The notes under the pieces were generated by a model. It worked only from the letters and a program-made list of their open reading frames with translations. It made no database searches and was not told where the DNA came from. A DNA stretch of 64,000 bases from NCBI RefSeq assembly GCF_910589235.1, contig NC_060955.1:10870837-10934836 (forward strand), written 5' to 3'. The translations under genes were made by a program, and so were the position numbers. The DNA comes from Vespa crabro. Taxonomy: Eukaryota; Arthropoda; Insecta; Hymenoptera; Vespidae. Below, in pieces: positions 1-11,939 of the stretch. Numbering within the stretch: position 1 is the first letter of the stretch; every line of letters starts with the position of its first letter.

Positions 1-680
1 TTGAACGAGACTTCAACTTTTCGTTTTTCGACGAAACGCGTATATGAGCGAAAAATCGTATATACGATGCGAAACAATGTTAAAACTTTGATTCCAATAT
101 AAAATAGATGTTTGATCTTATGAAATGCAATGTTCTGAATCGATTGGTAACATTTTTCAAACTGTGGCGCAAGTATTACTAAAGATTTCACGAAATTAAC
201 TTCGCGTATAGCGAAATTCGCGTATGCCGATTAAGTTTTTCGATAAAAATCATATGAAAACGCCTATTTAAACATAGCAAACACGTTATATTCTTGTTAT
301 ATTCTTTATTCTGCATCGATAGAATATAAAATCAATGAAATTGAACGAGATATCTACTTTTCGTTTTTCGACGATACGCGTATATGAGCGAAAAATCGTA
401 TATACGATGCGAAACAATGTTAAAACTTTGATTCCAATATAAAATAGATGTTTAATCTTATGAAATGCAATGTTCTGCATCGATTGGTAACATTTTTCAA
501 ACTGTGGCCCAAGTATTACAAAAGATTTCACGAATTTAACTTCGCGTATAGCGAAATTCGCGTATGTCGATTAAGTTTTTTGATAAAAATCATATGATAA
601 CGCCTATTTAAACATAGCAAACACGTTATATTCTTGTTATATTCTTTATTCTGCATCGATAGAATATAAAATCAATGAAA

Positions 681-1004
681 TTGAACGGGATTTCAACTTT
701 TCGTTTTTCGACGATTCGCGTATATGAGCGATAAATCGTATATACGATGCGAAAAAATGTTAAAACTTAGATTCCAATATAAAATAGATGTTTGATCTTA
801 TGAAATGCAATGTTCTGCATCGATTGGTAACATTTTTCAAACTGTGGCGCAACTATTACTAAAGATTTCACGAAATTAACTTCGCGTATGTCGATTAAGT
901 TTTTCGATAAAAATCATATGAAAACGACTATTTAAACATAGCAAAAACGTTATTTTCTTGTTATATTCATTATTCTGCATCGATAGAATATAAAATCAAT
1001 GAAA
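681..1004 (+). repeat. Satellite unit with 16-bp internal deletion
   Basis: This unit reads TTAACTTCGCGTATGTCG where others have two copies of TTCGCGTAT separated by AGCGAAA. One copy plus the spacer is missing, giving a 324-bp unit. It also carries GAACGGGATTTC and GAAAAAATG changes not seen in its neighbours. Confidence 0.9.
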
Positions 1005-2701
1005 TTGAACGAGATTTCAAATTTCGTTTTCGACGATACGCGTATATGAGCGAAAATTCGTATATACGATGCGAAACAATGTTAAAACTTTGATTCCAAT
1101 ATAAAATAGATGTTTGATCTTATGAAATCCAATGTTCTGCATTGATTGGTATCATTTTTCAAACTGTGGCTCAAGTATTACTAAAGATTTCACGAAATTA
1201 ACTACGCGTATAGCGAAATTCGCGTATGTCGATTAAGTTTTTCGATAAAAATCATATGAAAACGCCTATTTAAACATAGCAAACACGTTATATTCTTGTT
1301 ATATTCTTTATTCTGCATCGATAGAATATAAAATCAATGAAATTGAACGAGATTTCAACTTTTCGTTTTTCGACGAAACGCGTATATGAGCGAAAAATCG
1401 TATATACGATGCGAAACAATGTTAAAACTTTGATTCCAATATAAAATAGATGTTTGATCTTATGAAATGCAACGTTCTGAATCGATTGGTAACATTTTTC
1501 AAACTGTGGCGCAAGTTTTACTAAAGATTTCACGAAATTAACTTCGCGTATAGCGAAATTCGCGTATGTCGATTAAGTTTTTAGATAAAAATCATATGAA
1601 AACGCCTATTTAAACATAGCAAACACGTTATATTCTTGTTATATTCTTTATTCTGCATCGATAGAATATAAAATCAATGAAATTGAACGAGATTTCAACT
1701 TTTCGTTTTTCGACGATACGCGTATATGAGCGAAAAATCGTATATACGATGCGAAACAATGTTAAAACTTTGATTCCAATATAAAATAGATGTTTGATCT
1801 TATGAAATGCAATGTTCTGCATCGATTGGTAACATTTTTCAAACTGTGGCGCAAGTATAACAAAAGATTTCACGAAATTAACTTCGCGTATAGCGAAATT
1901 CGCGTATGCCGATTACGTTTTTCGATAAAAATCATATGAAAACGCCTATTTAAACATAGTAAAAACGTTATATTCTTGTTATATTCTTTGTTCTGCATCG
2001 ATAGAATATAAAATCAATGAAATGGAAGGAGATTTCAACTTTTCGTTTTTCGACGATACGCGTATATGAGCGAAAAATCTCATATACGAACGAAACAATG
2101 TTAAAACTTCGATTCCAATATAAAATAGATGTTTGATCTTATGAAATGCAATGTTCTGCATCGATTGGTAACATTTTTCAAACTGTGGCGCAAGTATTAC
2201 AAAAGATTTCACGAAATTAACTTCGCATATAGCGAAATTCGCGTATGCCGATTACGTTTTTCGATAAAAATCATATGAAAACGCCTATTTAAACATAGTA
2301 AAAACGTTATATTCTTGTTATATTCTTTATTCTGCATCGATAGAATATAAAATCAATGAAATTGAACGAGATTTCAACTTTTCGTTTTTCGACGATACGC
2401 GTATATGAGCGAAAAATCGTATATACGATGCGAAACAATGTTAAAACTTAGATTCCAATATAAAATAGATGTTTGATCTTATGAAATGCAATGTTCTGCA
2501 TCGATTGGTAACATTTCTCAAACTGTGGCTCAAGTATTACTAAAGATTTCACGAAATTAACTTCGCGTATAGCGAAATTCGCGTATGGCGATTAAGTTTT
2601 TCGATAAAAATCATATGAAAACGCCTATTTAAACATAGCAAACACGTTATATTCTTGTTATATTCTTTATCCTGCATCGATAGAATATAAAATCAATGAA
2701 A

Positions 2702-3040
2702 TTGAACGAGATATCTACTTTTCGTTTTTCGACGATACGCGTATATGAGCGAAAAATCTCATATACGAACGAAACAATGTTAAAACTTCGATTCCAATAT
2801 AAAATAGATGTTTGATCTTATGAAATGCAATGTTCTGCATCGATTGGTAACATTTTTCAAACTGTGGCGCAACTATTACTAAAGATTTCACGAAATTAAC
2901 TTCGCGTATAGCGAAATTCGCGTATGTCGGTTAAGTTTTTCGATAAAAATCATATGAAAACGCCTATTTAAACATAGCAAACACGTTATATTCTTGTTAT
3001 ATTCTTTATTCTGCATCGATAGAATATAAAATCAATGAAA
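2702..3040 (+). repeat. Example of type B unit (339 bp)
   Basis: Type B replaces the type A palindrome with CTCATATACGAACG, which makes the unit 1 bp shorter. Type B starts that I can identify are 2023, 2702, 4739, 5418, 6777, 8136, 8475, 10173, 10512, 13569, 13908, 14587, 15266, 17289, 17950, 18629, 19308, 21006, 22703, 23042, 25079, 27457, 29495, 31192, 31531, 32550, 32889, 34588, 35607, 36625, 36964, 39343, 41041, 43758, 45456, 48173, 49531 and 62782. Most are followed by CTTCGATTCC rather than CTTTGATTCC or CTTAGATTCC, and many by GCGCAACTATTACT, so type B is a linked haplotype and not a single mutation. Units 23042, 27457 and 29495 carry a further 1-bp loss (CAATATAAAAC). Confidence 0.88.
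2740..2767. other. Perfect 10-bp inverted repeat with 8-nt loop in type B units
   Basis: CGTATATGAG (2740-2749), loop CGAAAAAT (2750-2757) and CTCATATACG (2758-2767) form a perfect stem-loop. In type A the right arm reads CGTATATACG, which mismatches the left arm at two adjacent positions. Both unit types therefore keep a strong dyad in the same 30-bp interval, but a different one. Unit 19308 breaks the arm (CTCATATTCG) and unit 14587 changes the loop (GAGCAAAAAAT). Confidence 0.88.
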
Positions 3041-6000
3041 TTGAACGAGATTTCAACTTTTCGTTTTTCGACGATACGCGTATATGAGCGAAAAATCGTA
3101 TATACGATGCGAAACAATGTTAAAACTTTGATTCAAATATAAAATAGATGTTTGATCTTATGAAATGCAATGTTCTGCATCGATTGGTAACATTTTTCAA
3201 ACTGTGGCGCAAGTATTACAAAAGATTTCAAGAAATTAACTTCGCGTATAGCGAAATTCGCGTATGCCGATTACGTTTATCGATAAAAATCATATGAAAA
3301 CGCCTATTTAAACATAGTAAAAACGTTATATTCTTGTTATATTCTTTATTCTGCATCGATAGAATATAAAATCAATGAAATTGAACGAGATTTCAACTTT
3401 TCGTTTTTCGACGATACGCGTATATGAGCGAAAAATCGTATATACGATGCGAAACAATGTTAAAACTTTGATTCCAATATAAAATAGATGTTTGATCTTA
3501 TGAAATGCAATGTTCTGCATCGATTGGTAACATATTTCAAACTGTGGCGCAACTATTACTAAAGATTTCACGAAATTAACTTCGCGTATAGCGAAATTCG
3601 CGTATGTCGGTTAAGTTTTTCGATAAAAATCATATGAAAACGCCTATTTAAACATAGCAAACACGTTACATTCTTGTTATATTCTTTATTCTGCATCGAT
3701 AGAATATAAAATCAATGAAATTGAACGAAATTTCAACTTTTCGTTTTTCGACGAAACGCGTATATGAGCGAAAAATCGTATATACGATGCGAAACAATGT
3801 TAAAACTTTGATTCCAATATAAAATAGATGTTTGATCTTATGAAATGCAACGTACTGAATCGATTGGTAACATTTTTCAAACTGTGGCGCAAGTTTTACT
3901 AAAGATTTCACGAAATTAACTTCGCGTATAGCGAAATTCGCGTATGTCGATTAAGTTTTTCGAAAAAATCATATGAAAACGCCTATTTAAACATAGCAAA
4001 CACGTTATATTCTTGTTATATTCTTTATTCTGCATCGATAGAATATAAAATCAATGAAATTGAACGAGATTTCAACTTTTCGTTTTTCGACGATACGCGT
4101 ATATGAGCGAAAAATCGTATATACGATGCGAAACAATGTTAAAACTTAGATTCCAATATAAAATAGATGTTTGATCTTATGAAATGCAATGTTCTGCATC
4201 GATTGGTAACATTTCTCAAACTGTGGCTCAAGTATTACTAAAGATTTCGCGAAATTAACTTCGCGTATAGCGAAATTCGCGTATGCCGATTACGTTTTTC
4301 GATAAAAATCATATGAAAACGCCTATTTAAACATAGTAAAAACGTTATATTCTTGTTATATTCTTTATTCTGCATCGATAGAATATAAAATCAATGAAAT
4401 TGAACGAGATTTCAACTTTTCGTTTTTCGACGATACGCGTATATGAGCGAAAAATCGTATATACGATGCGAAACAATGTTAAAACATAGATTCCAATATA
4501 AAATAGATGTTTGATCTTATGAAATGCAATGTTCTGCATCGATTGGTAACATTTCTCAAACTGTGGCTCAAGTATTACTAAAGATTTCACGAAATTAACT
4601 TCGCGTATAGCGAAATTCGCGTTGTCGATTAAGTTTTTCGATAAAAATCATATGAAAACGCCCATTTAAACATAACAAACACGTTATATTCTTGTTATAT
4701 TCTTTTTTCTGCATCGATAGAATATAAAATCAATGAAATTGAACGAGATTTCAACTTTTCGTTTTTCGACGATACGCGTATATGAGCGAAAAATCTCATA
4801 TACGAACGAAACAATGTTAAAACTTCGATTCCAATATAAAATAGATGTTTGATCTTATGAAATGCAATGTTCTGCATCGATTGGTAACATTTTTCAAACT
4901 GTGGCGCAAGTATTACAAAAGATTTCACGAAATTAACTTCGCATATAGCGAAATTCGCGTATGCCGATTACGTTTTTCGATAAAAATCATATGAAAACGC
5001 CTATTTAAACATAGTAAAAACGTTATATTCTTGTTATATTCTTTATTCTGCATCGATAGAATATAAAATCAATGAAATTGAACGAGATTTCAACTTTTCG
5101 TCTTTCGACGATACGCGTATATGAGCGAAAAATCGTATATACGATGCGAAACAATGTTAAAACTTAGATTCCAATATAAAATAGATGTTTGATCTTATGA
5201 AATGCAATGTTCTGCATCGATTGGTAACATTTCTCAAACTGTGGCTCAAGTATTACTAAAGATTTCACGAAATTAACTTCGCGTATAGCGAAATTCGCGT
5301 ATGGCGATTAAGTTTTTCGATAAAAATCATATGAAAACGCCTATTTAAACATAGCAAACACGTTATATTCTTGTTATATTCTTTATCCTGCATCGATAGA
5401 ATATAAAATCAATGAAATTGAACGAGATATCTACTTTTCGTTTTTCGACGATACGCGTATATGAGCGAAAAATCTCATATACGAACGAAACAATGTTAAA
5501 ACTTCGATTCCAATATAAAATAGATGTTTGATCTTATGAAATGCAATGTTCTGCATCGATTGGTAACATTTTTCAAACTGTGGCGCAACTATTACTAAAG
5601 ATTTCACGAAATTAACTTCGCGTATAGCGAAATTCGCGTATGTCGGTTAAGTTTTTCGATAAAAATCATATGAAAACGCCAATTTAAACATAGCAAACAC
5701 GTTATATTCTTGTTATATTCTTTATTCTGCATCGATATAATATAAAATCAATGAAATTGAACGAGATTTCAACTTTTCGTTTTTCGACGAAACGCGTATA
5801 TGAGCGAAAAATCGTATATACGATGCGAAACAATGTTAAAACTTAGATTCCAATATAAAATAGATGTTTGATCTTATGAAATGCAATGTTCTGCATCGAT
5901 TGGTAACATTTCCCAAACTGTGGCGCAAGTTTTACTAAAGATTTCACGAAATTAACTTCGCGTATAGCGAAATTCGCGTATGTCGATTAAGTTTTTCGAT

Positions 6001-8544
6001 AAAAATCATATGAAAACGCCTATTTAAACATAGCAAACACGTTATATTCTTGTTATATTCTTTATTCTGCATCGATAGAATATAAAATCAATGAAATTGA
6101 ACGAGATTTCAACTTTTCGTTTTTCGACGATACGCGTATATGAGCGTAAAATCGTATATACGATGCGAAACAATGTTAAAACTTAGATTCCAATATAAAA
6201 TAGATGTTTGATCTTATGAAATGCAATGTTCTGCATCGATTGGTAACATTTTTCAAACTGTGGCGCAAGTATTACAAAAGATTTCAAGAAATTAACTTCG
6301 CGTATAGCGAAATTCGCGTATGCCGATTACGTTTATCGATAAAAATCATATGAAAACGCCTATTTAAACATAGTAAAAACGTTATATTCTTGTTATATTC
6401 TTTATTCTGCATCGATAGAATATAAAATCAATGAAATTGAACGAGATTTCAACTTTTCGTTTTTCGACGATACGCGTATATGAGCGAAAAATCGTATATA
6501 CGATGCGAAACAATGTTAAAACTTTGATTCCAATATAAAATAGATGTTTGATCTTATGAAATGCAATGTTCTGCATCGATTGGTAACATATTTCAAAACT
6601 GTGGCGCAACTATTACTAAAGATTTCACGAAATTAACTTCGCGTATAGCGAAATTCGCGTATGTCGGTTAAGTTTTTCGAAAAAATCATATGAAAACGCC
6701 TATTTAAACATAGCAAACACGCTATATTCTTGTTATATTCTTTATTCTGCATCGATAGAATATAAAATCAATGAAATTGAACGAGATATCTACCTTTCGT
6801 TTTTCGACGATACGCGTATATGAGCGAAAAATCTCATATACGAACGAAACAATGTTAAAACTTAGATTCCAATATAAAATAGATGTTTGATCTTATGAAA
6901 TGCAATGTTCTGCATCGATTGGTAACATTTCTCAAACTGTGGCTCAAGTATTACTAAAGATTTCGCGAAATTAACTTCGCGTATAGCGAAATTCGCGTAT
7001 GCCGATTACGTTTTTCGATAAAAATCATATGAAAACGCCTATTTAAACATAGTAAAAACGTTATATTCTTGTTATATTCTTTTTTCTGCATCGATAGAAT
7101 ATAAAATCAATGAAATTGAACGAGATTTCAACTTTTCGTTTTTCGACGATACGCGTATATGAGCGAAAAATCGTATATACGATGCGAAACAATGTTAAAA
7201 CTTTGATTCCAATATAAAATAGATGTTTGATCTTATGAAATGCAATGTTCTGCATCGATTGGTAACATTTTTCAAACTGTGGCGCAAGTATAACAAAAGA
7301 TTTCACGAAATTAACTTCGCGTATAGCGAAATTCGCGTATGCCGATTACGTTTTTCGATAAAAAACATATGAAAACGCCTATTTAAACATAGTAAAAACG
7401 TTATATTCTTGTTATATTCTTTATTCTGCATCGATAGAATATAAAATCAATGAAATTGAACGAGATTTCATCTTTTCGTTTTTCGACGATACGCGTATAT
7501 GAGCGAAAAATCGTATATACGATGCGAAACAATGTTAAAACTTAGATTCCAATATAAAATAGATGTTTGATCTTATGAAATGCAATGTTCTGCATCGATT
7601 GGTAACATTTCTCAAACTGTGGCTCAAGTATTACTAAAGATTTCGCGAAATTAACTTCGCGTATAGCGAAATTCGCGTATGCCGATTACGTTTTTCGATA
7701 AAAATCATATGAAAACGCCTATTTAAACATAGTAAAAACGTTATATTCTTGTTATATTCTTTATTCTGCATCGATAGAATATAAAATCAATGAAATTGAA
7801 CGAGATTTCAACTTTTCGTTTTTCGACGATACGCGTATATGAGCGAAAAATCGTATATACGATGCGAAACAATGTTAAAACATAGATTCCAATATAAAAT
7901 AGATGTTTGATCTTATGAAATGCAATGTTCTGCATCGATTGGTAACATTTTTCAAACTGTTGCGCAAGTATTACAAAAGATTTGACGAATTTAACTTCGC
8001 GTATAGCGAAATTCGCGTATGTCGATTAAGTTTTTCGATAAAAATCATATGAAAACGCCTATTTAAACATAGCAAACACGTTATATTCTTGTTATATTCT
8101 TTATTCTGCATCGATAGAATATAAAATCAATGAAATTGAACGAGATATCTACTTTTCGTTTTTCGACGATACGCGTATATGAGCGAAAAATCTCATATAC
8201 GAACGAAACAATGTTAAAACTTCGATTCCAATATAAAATAGATGTTTGATCTTATGAAATGCAATGTTCTGCATCGATTGGTAGCATTTCTCAAACTGTG
8301 GCGCAAGTATTACTAAAGATTTCACGAAATTAACTTCGCGTATAGCGAAATTCGCGTATGTCGATTAAGTTTTTCGATAAAAATCATATGAAAACGCCTA
8401 TTTAAACATAGCAAACACGCTATATTCTTGTTATATTCTTTATTCTGCATCGATAGAATATAAAATCAATGAAATTGAACGAGATATCTACTTTTCGTTT
8501 TTCGACGATACGCGTATATGAGCGAAAAATCTCATATACGAACG

Positions 8545-10665
8545 AAACAATGTTAAAACTTAGATTCCAATATAAAATAGATGTTTGATCTTATGAAATG
8601 CAATGTTCTGCATCGATTGGTAACATTTCTCAAACTGTGGCTCAAGTATTACTAAAGATTTCGCGAAATTAACTTCGCGTATAGCGAAATTCGCGTATGC
8701 CGATTACGTTTTTCGATAAAAATCATATGAAAACGCCTATTTAAACATAGTAAAAACGTTATATTCTTGTTATATTCTTTTTTCTGCATCGATAGAATAT
8801 AAAATCAATGAAATTGAACGAGATTTCAACTTTTCGTTTTTCGACGATACGCGTATATGAGCGAAAAATCGTATATACGATGCGAAACAATGTTAAAACT
8901 TTGATTCCAATATAAAATAGATGTTTGATCTTATGAAATGCAATGTTCTGCATCGATTGGTAACATTTTTCAAACTGTGGCGCAAGTATTACTAAAGATT
9001 TCACGAAATTAACTTCGCGTATAGCGAAATTCGCGTATGCCGATTACGTTTTTCGATAAAAATCATATGAAAGCGCCTATTTAAACATAGTAAAAACGTT
9101 ATCTTCTTGTTATATTCTTTATTCTGCATCGATAGAATATAAAATCAATGAAATTGAAGGAGATTTCAACTTTTCGTTTTTCGACGATACGCGTATATGA
9201 GCGAAAAATCGTATATGCGATGCGAAACAATGTTAAAACTTAGATTCCAATATAAAATAGATGTTTGATCTTATGAAATTCAATGTTCTGCATCAATTGG
9301 TAACATTTCTCAAACTGTGGCTCAAGTATTACTAAAGATTTCACAAATTTAACTTCGCATATAGCGAAATTCGCGTATGTCGATTACGTTTTTCGATAAA
9401 AATCATATGAAAACGCCTATTTAAACATAGCAAACACGTTATATTCTTGTTATATTCTTTATTCTGCATCGATAGAATATAAAATCAATGAAATTGAACG
9501 AGATTTCAACTTTTCGTTTTTCGACGATACGCGTATATGAGCGAAAAATCGTATATACGATGCGAAACAATGTTAAAACTTTGATTCCAATATAAAATAG
9601 ATGTTTGATCTTATGAAATGCAATGTTCTGCATCGATTGGTAACATTTTTCAAACTGTGGCGCAAGTATAACAAAAGATTTCACGAAATTAACTTCGCGT
9701 ATAGCGAAATTCGCGTATGCCGATTACGTTTTTGATAAAAATCATATGAAAACGCCTATTTAAACATAGTAAAAACGTTATATTCTTGTTATATTCTTTA
9801 TTCTGCATCGATAGAATATAAAATCAATGAAATTGAACGAGATTTCAACTTTTCGTTTTTCGACGAAACGCGTATATGAGCGAAAAATCGTATATACGAT
9901 GCGAAACAATGTTAAAACTTTGATTCCAATATAAAATAGATGTTTGATCTTATGAAATGCAATGTTCTGAATCGATTGGTAACATTTTTCAAACTGTGGC
10001 GCAAGTATTACTAAAGATTTCACGAAATTAACTTCGCGTATAGCGAAATTCGCGTATGTCGATTAAGTTTTTCGATAAAAATCATATGAAAAAGCCTATT
10101 TAAACATAGCAAACACGTTATATTCTTGTTATATTCTTTATTCTGCATCGATAGAATATAAAATCAATGAAATTGAACGAGATATCTACTTTTCGTTTTT
10201 CGACGATACGCGTATATGAGCGAAAAATCTCATATACGAACGAAACAATGTTAAAACTTCGATTCCAATATAAAATAGATGTTTGATCTTATGAAATGCA
10301 ATGTTCTGCATCGATTGGTAACATTTTTCAAACTGTGGCGCAACTATTACTAAAGATTTCACGAATTTAACTTCGCGTATAGCGAAATTCGCGTATGTCG
10401 ATTAAGTTTTTCGATAAAAATCATATGAAAAAGCCTATTTAAACATAGCAAACACGTTATATTCTTGTTATATTCTTTATTCTGCATCGATAGAATATAA
10501 AATCAATGAAATTGAACGAGATATCTACTTTTCGTTTTTCGACGATACGCGTATATGAGCGAAAAATCTCATATACGAACGAAACAATGTTAAAACTTCG
10601 ATTCCAATATAAAATAGATGTTTGATCTTATGAAATGCAATGTTCTGCATCGATTGGTAACATTT
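8545..10665 (+). repeat. Segmental duplication, copy 1 (~2.1 kb, about 6 units)
   Basis: This segment matches ~11940-14060 at a shift of 3,395-3,396 bp. Shared private markers are ATATGCGATGCG (9212/12609), GAAATTCAATG (~9277/12673), CATCAATTGG (9291/12687), GAAAGCGCC (~9069), TTATCTTCTTG (~9100/12496), TTTTTGATAAAA with a lost C (~9731/13127) and GAAAAAGCC (10089/13485). The left limit is set by unit 8475 being type B and its partner type A before 8545. The right limit is set by CTCAAACTGTGGCTC at 10666 against TTCAAACTGTGGCGC in the partner. Confidence 0.85.
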
Positions 10666-11939
10666 CTCAAACTGTGGCTCAAGTATTACTAAAGATTTCA
10701 CGAAATTAACTTCGCGTATAGCGAAATTCGCGTATGCCGATTACGTTTTTCGATAAAAAACATATGAAAACGCCTATTTAAACATAGTAAAAACGTTATA
10801 TTCTTGTTATATTCTTTATTCTGCATCGATAGAATATAAAATCAATGAAATTGAACGAGATTTCATCTTTTCGTTTTTCGACGATACGCGTATATGAGCG
10901 AAAAATCGTATATACGATGCGAAACAATGTTAAAACTTAGATTCCAATATAAAATAGATGTTTGATCTTATGAAATGCAATGTTCTGCATCGATTGGTAA
11001 CATTTCTCAAACTGTGGCTCAAGTATTACTAAAGATTTCGCGAAATTAACTTCGCGTATAGCGAAATTCGCGTATGCCGATTACGTTTTTCGATAAAAAT
11101 CATATGAAAACTCCTACTTAAACATAGTAAAAACGTTATATTCTTGTTATATTCTTTATTCTGCATCGATAGAATATAAAATCAATGAAATTGAACGAGA
11201 TTTCAACTTTTCGTTTTTCGACGATACGCGTATATGAGCGAAAAATCGTATATACGATGCGAAACAATGTTAAAACATAGATTCCAATATAAAATAGATG
11301 TTTGATCTTATGAAATGCAATGTTCTGCATCGATTGGTAACATTTCTCAAACTGTGGCTCAAGTATTACTAAAGATTTCACGAAATTAACTTCGCGTATA
11401 GCGAAATTCGCGATGTCGATTAAGTTTTTCGATAAAAATCATATGAAAACGCCCATTTAAACATAACAAACACGTTATATTCTTGTTATATTCTTTTTTC
11501 TGCATCGATAGAATATAAAATCAATGAAATTGAACGAGATTTCAACTTTTCGTTTTTCGACGATACGCGTATATGAGCGAAAAATCGTATATACGAAGCG
11601 AAACAATGTTAAAACTTTGATTCCAATATAAAATAGATGTTTGATCTTATGAAATGCAATGTTCTGCATCGATTGGTAACATTTTTCAAACTGTTGCGCA
11701 AGTATTACAAAAGATTTCACGAATTTAACTTCGCGTATAGCGAAATTCGCGTATGTCGATTAAGTTTTTCGATAAAAATCATATGAAAACGCCTATTTAA
11801 ACATAGCAAACACGTTATATTCTTGTTATATTCTTTATTCTGCATCGATAGAATATAAAATCAATGAAATTGAACGAGATTTCATCTTTTCGTTTTTCGA
11901 CGATACGCGTATATGAGCGAAAAATCGTATATACGATGC

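Larger units (their letters stand above)
1..8135 (+). repeat. Satellite block 1: units 1-24, heterogeneous
   Basis: Unit starts are 1, 341, 681, 1005, 1343, 1683, 2023, 2362, 2702, 3041, 3381, 3721, 4060, 4400, 4739, 5078, 5418, 5757, 6097, 6437, 6777, 7116, 7456 and 7796. Unit 681 is 324 bp because of the 16-bp deletion, and unit 1005 is 338 bp (CAAATTTCGTTTTCG). Units 2023-3040 match 4739-5756 at a shift of 2,716 bp (8 units). Units 3041-3720 match 6097-6776 at 3,056 bp (9 units), sharing TTTCAAGAAATT and GTTTATCG. Unit 1343 matches 3721 at 2,378 bp (7 units). No gene or unique sequence is present. Confidence 0.93.

Noticed and set aside
1..1. Window start coinciding with a unit boundary as a biological junction
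   Set aside because: The unit start TTGAAC was my choice of phase and position 1 merely matches it. The first unit is ordinary, so no junction is implied.
24..40. CENP-B box in units with TTCGACGAAACGCG (starts 1, 1343, 3721, 5757, 9833, 13229, 14926, 15589)
   Set aside because: It recalls the TTCG...AAACGGG core, but the spacing is one base short and CGGG reads CGCG. Only a minority of units have it, and most read TTCGACGATACGCG. There is not enough to call a box.
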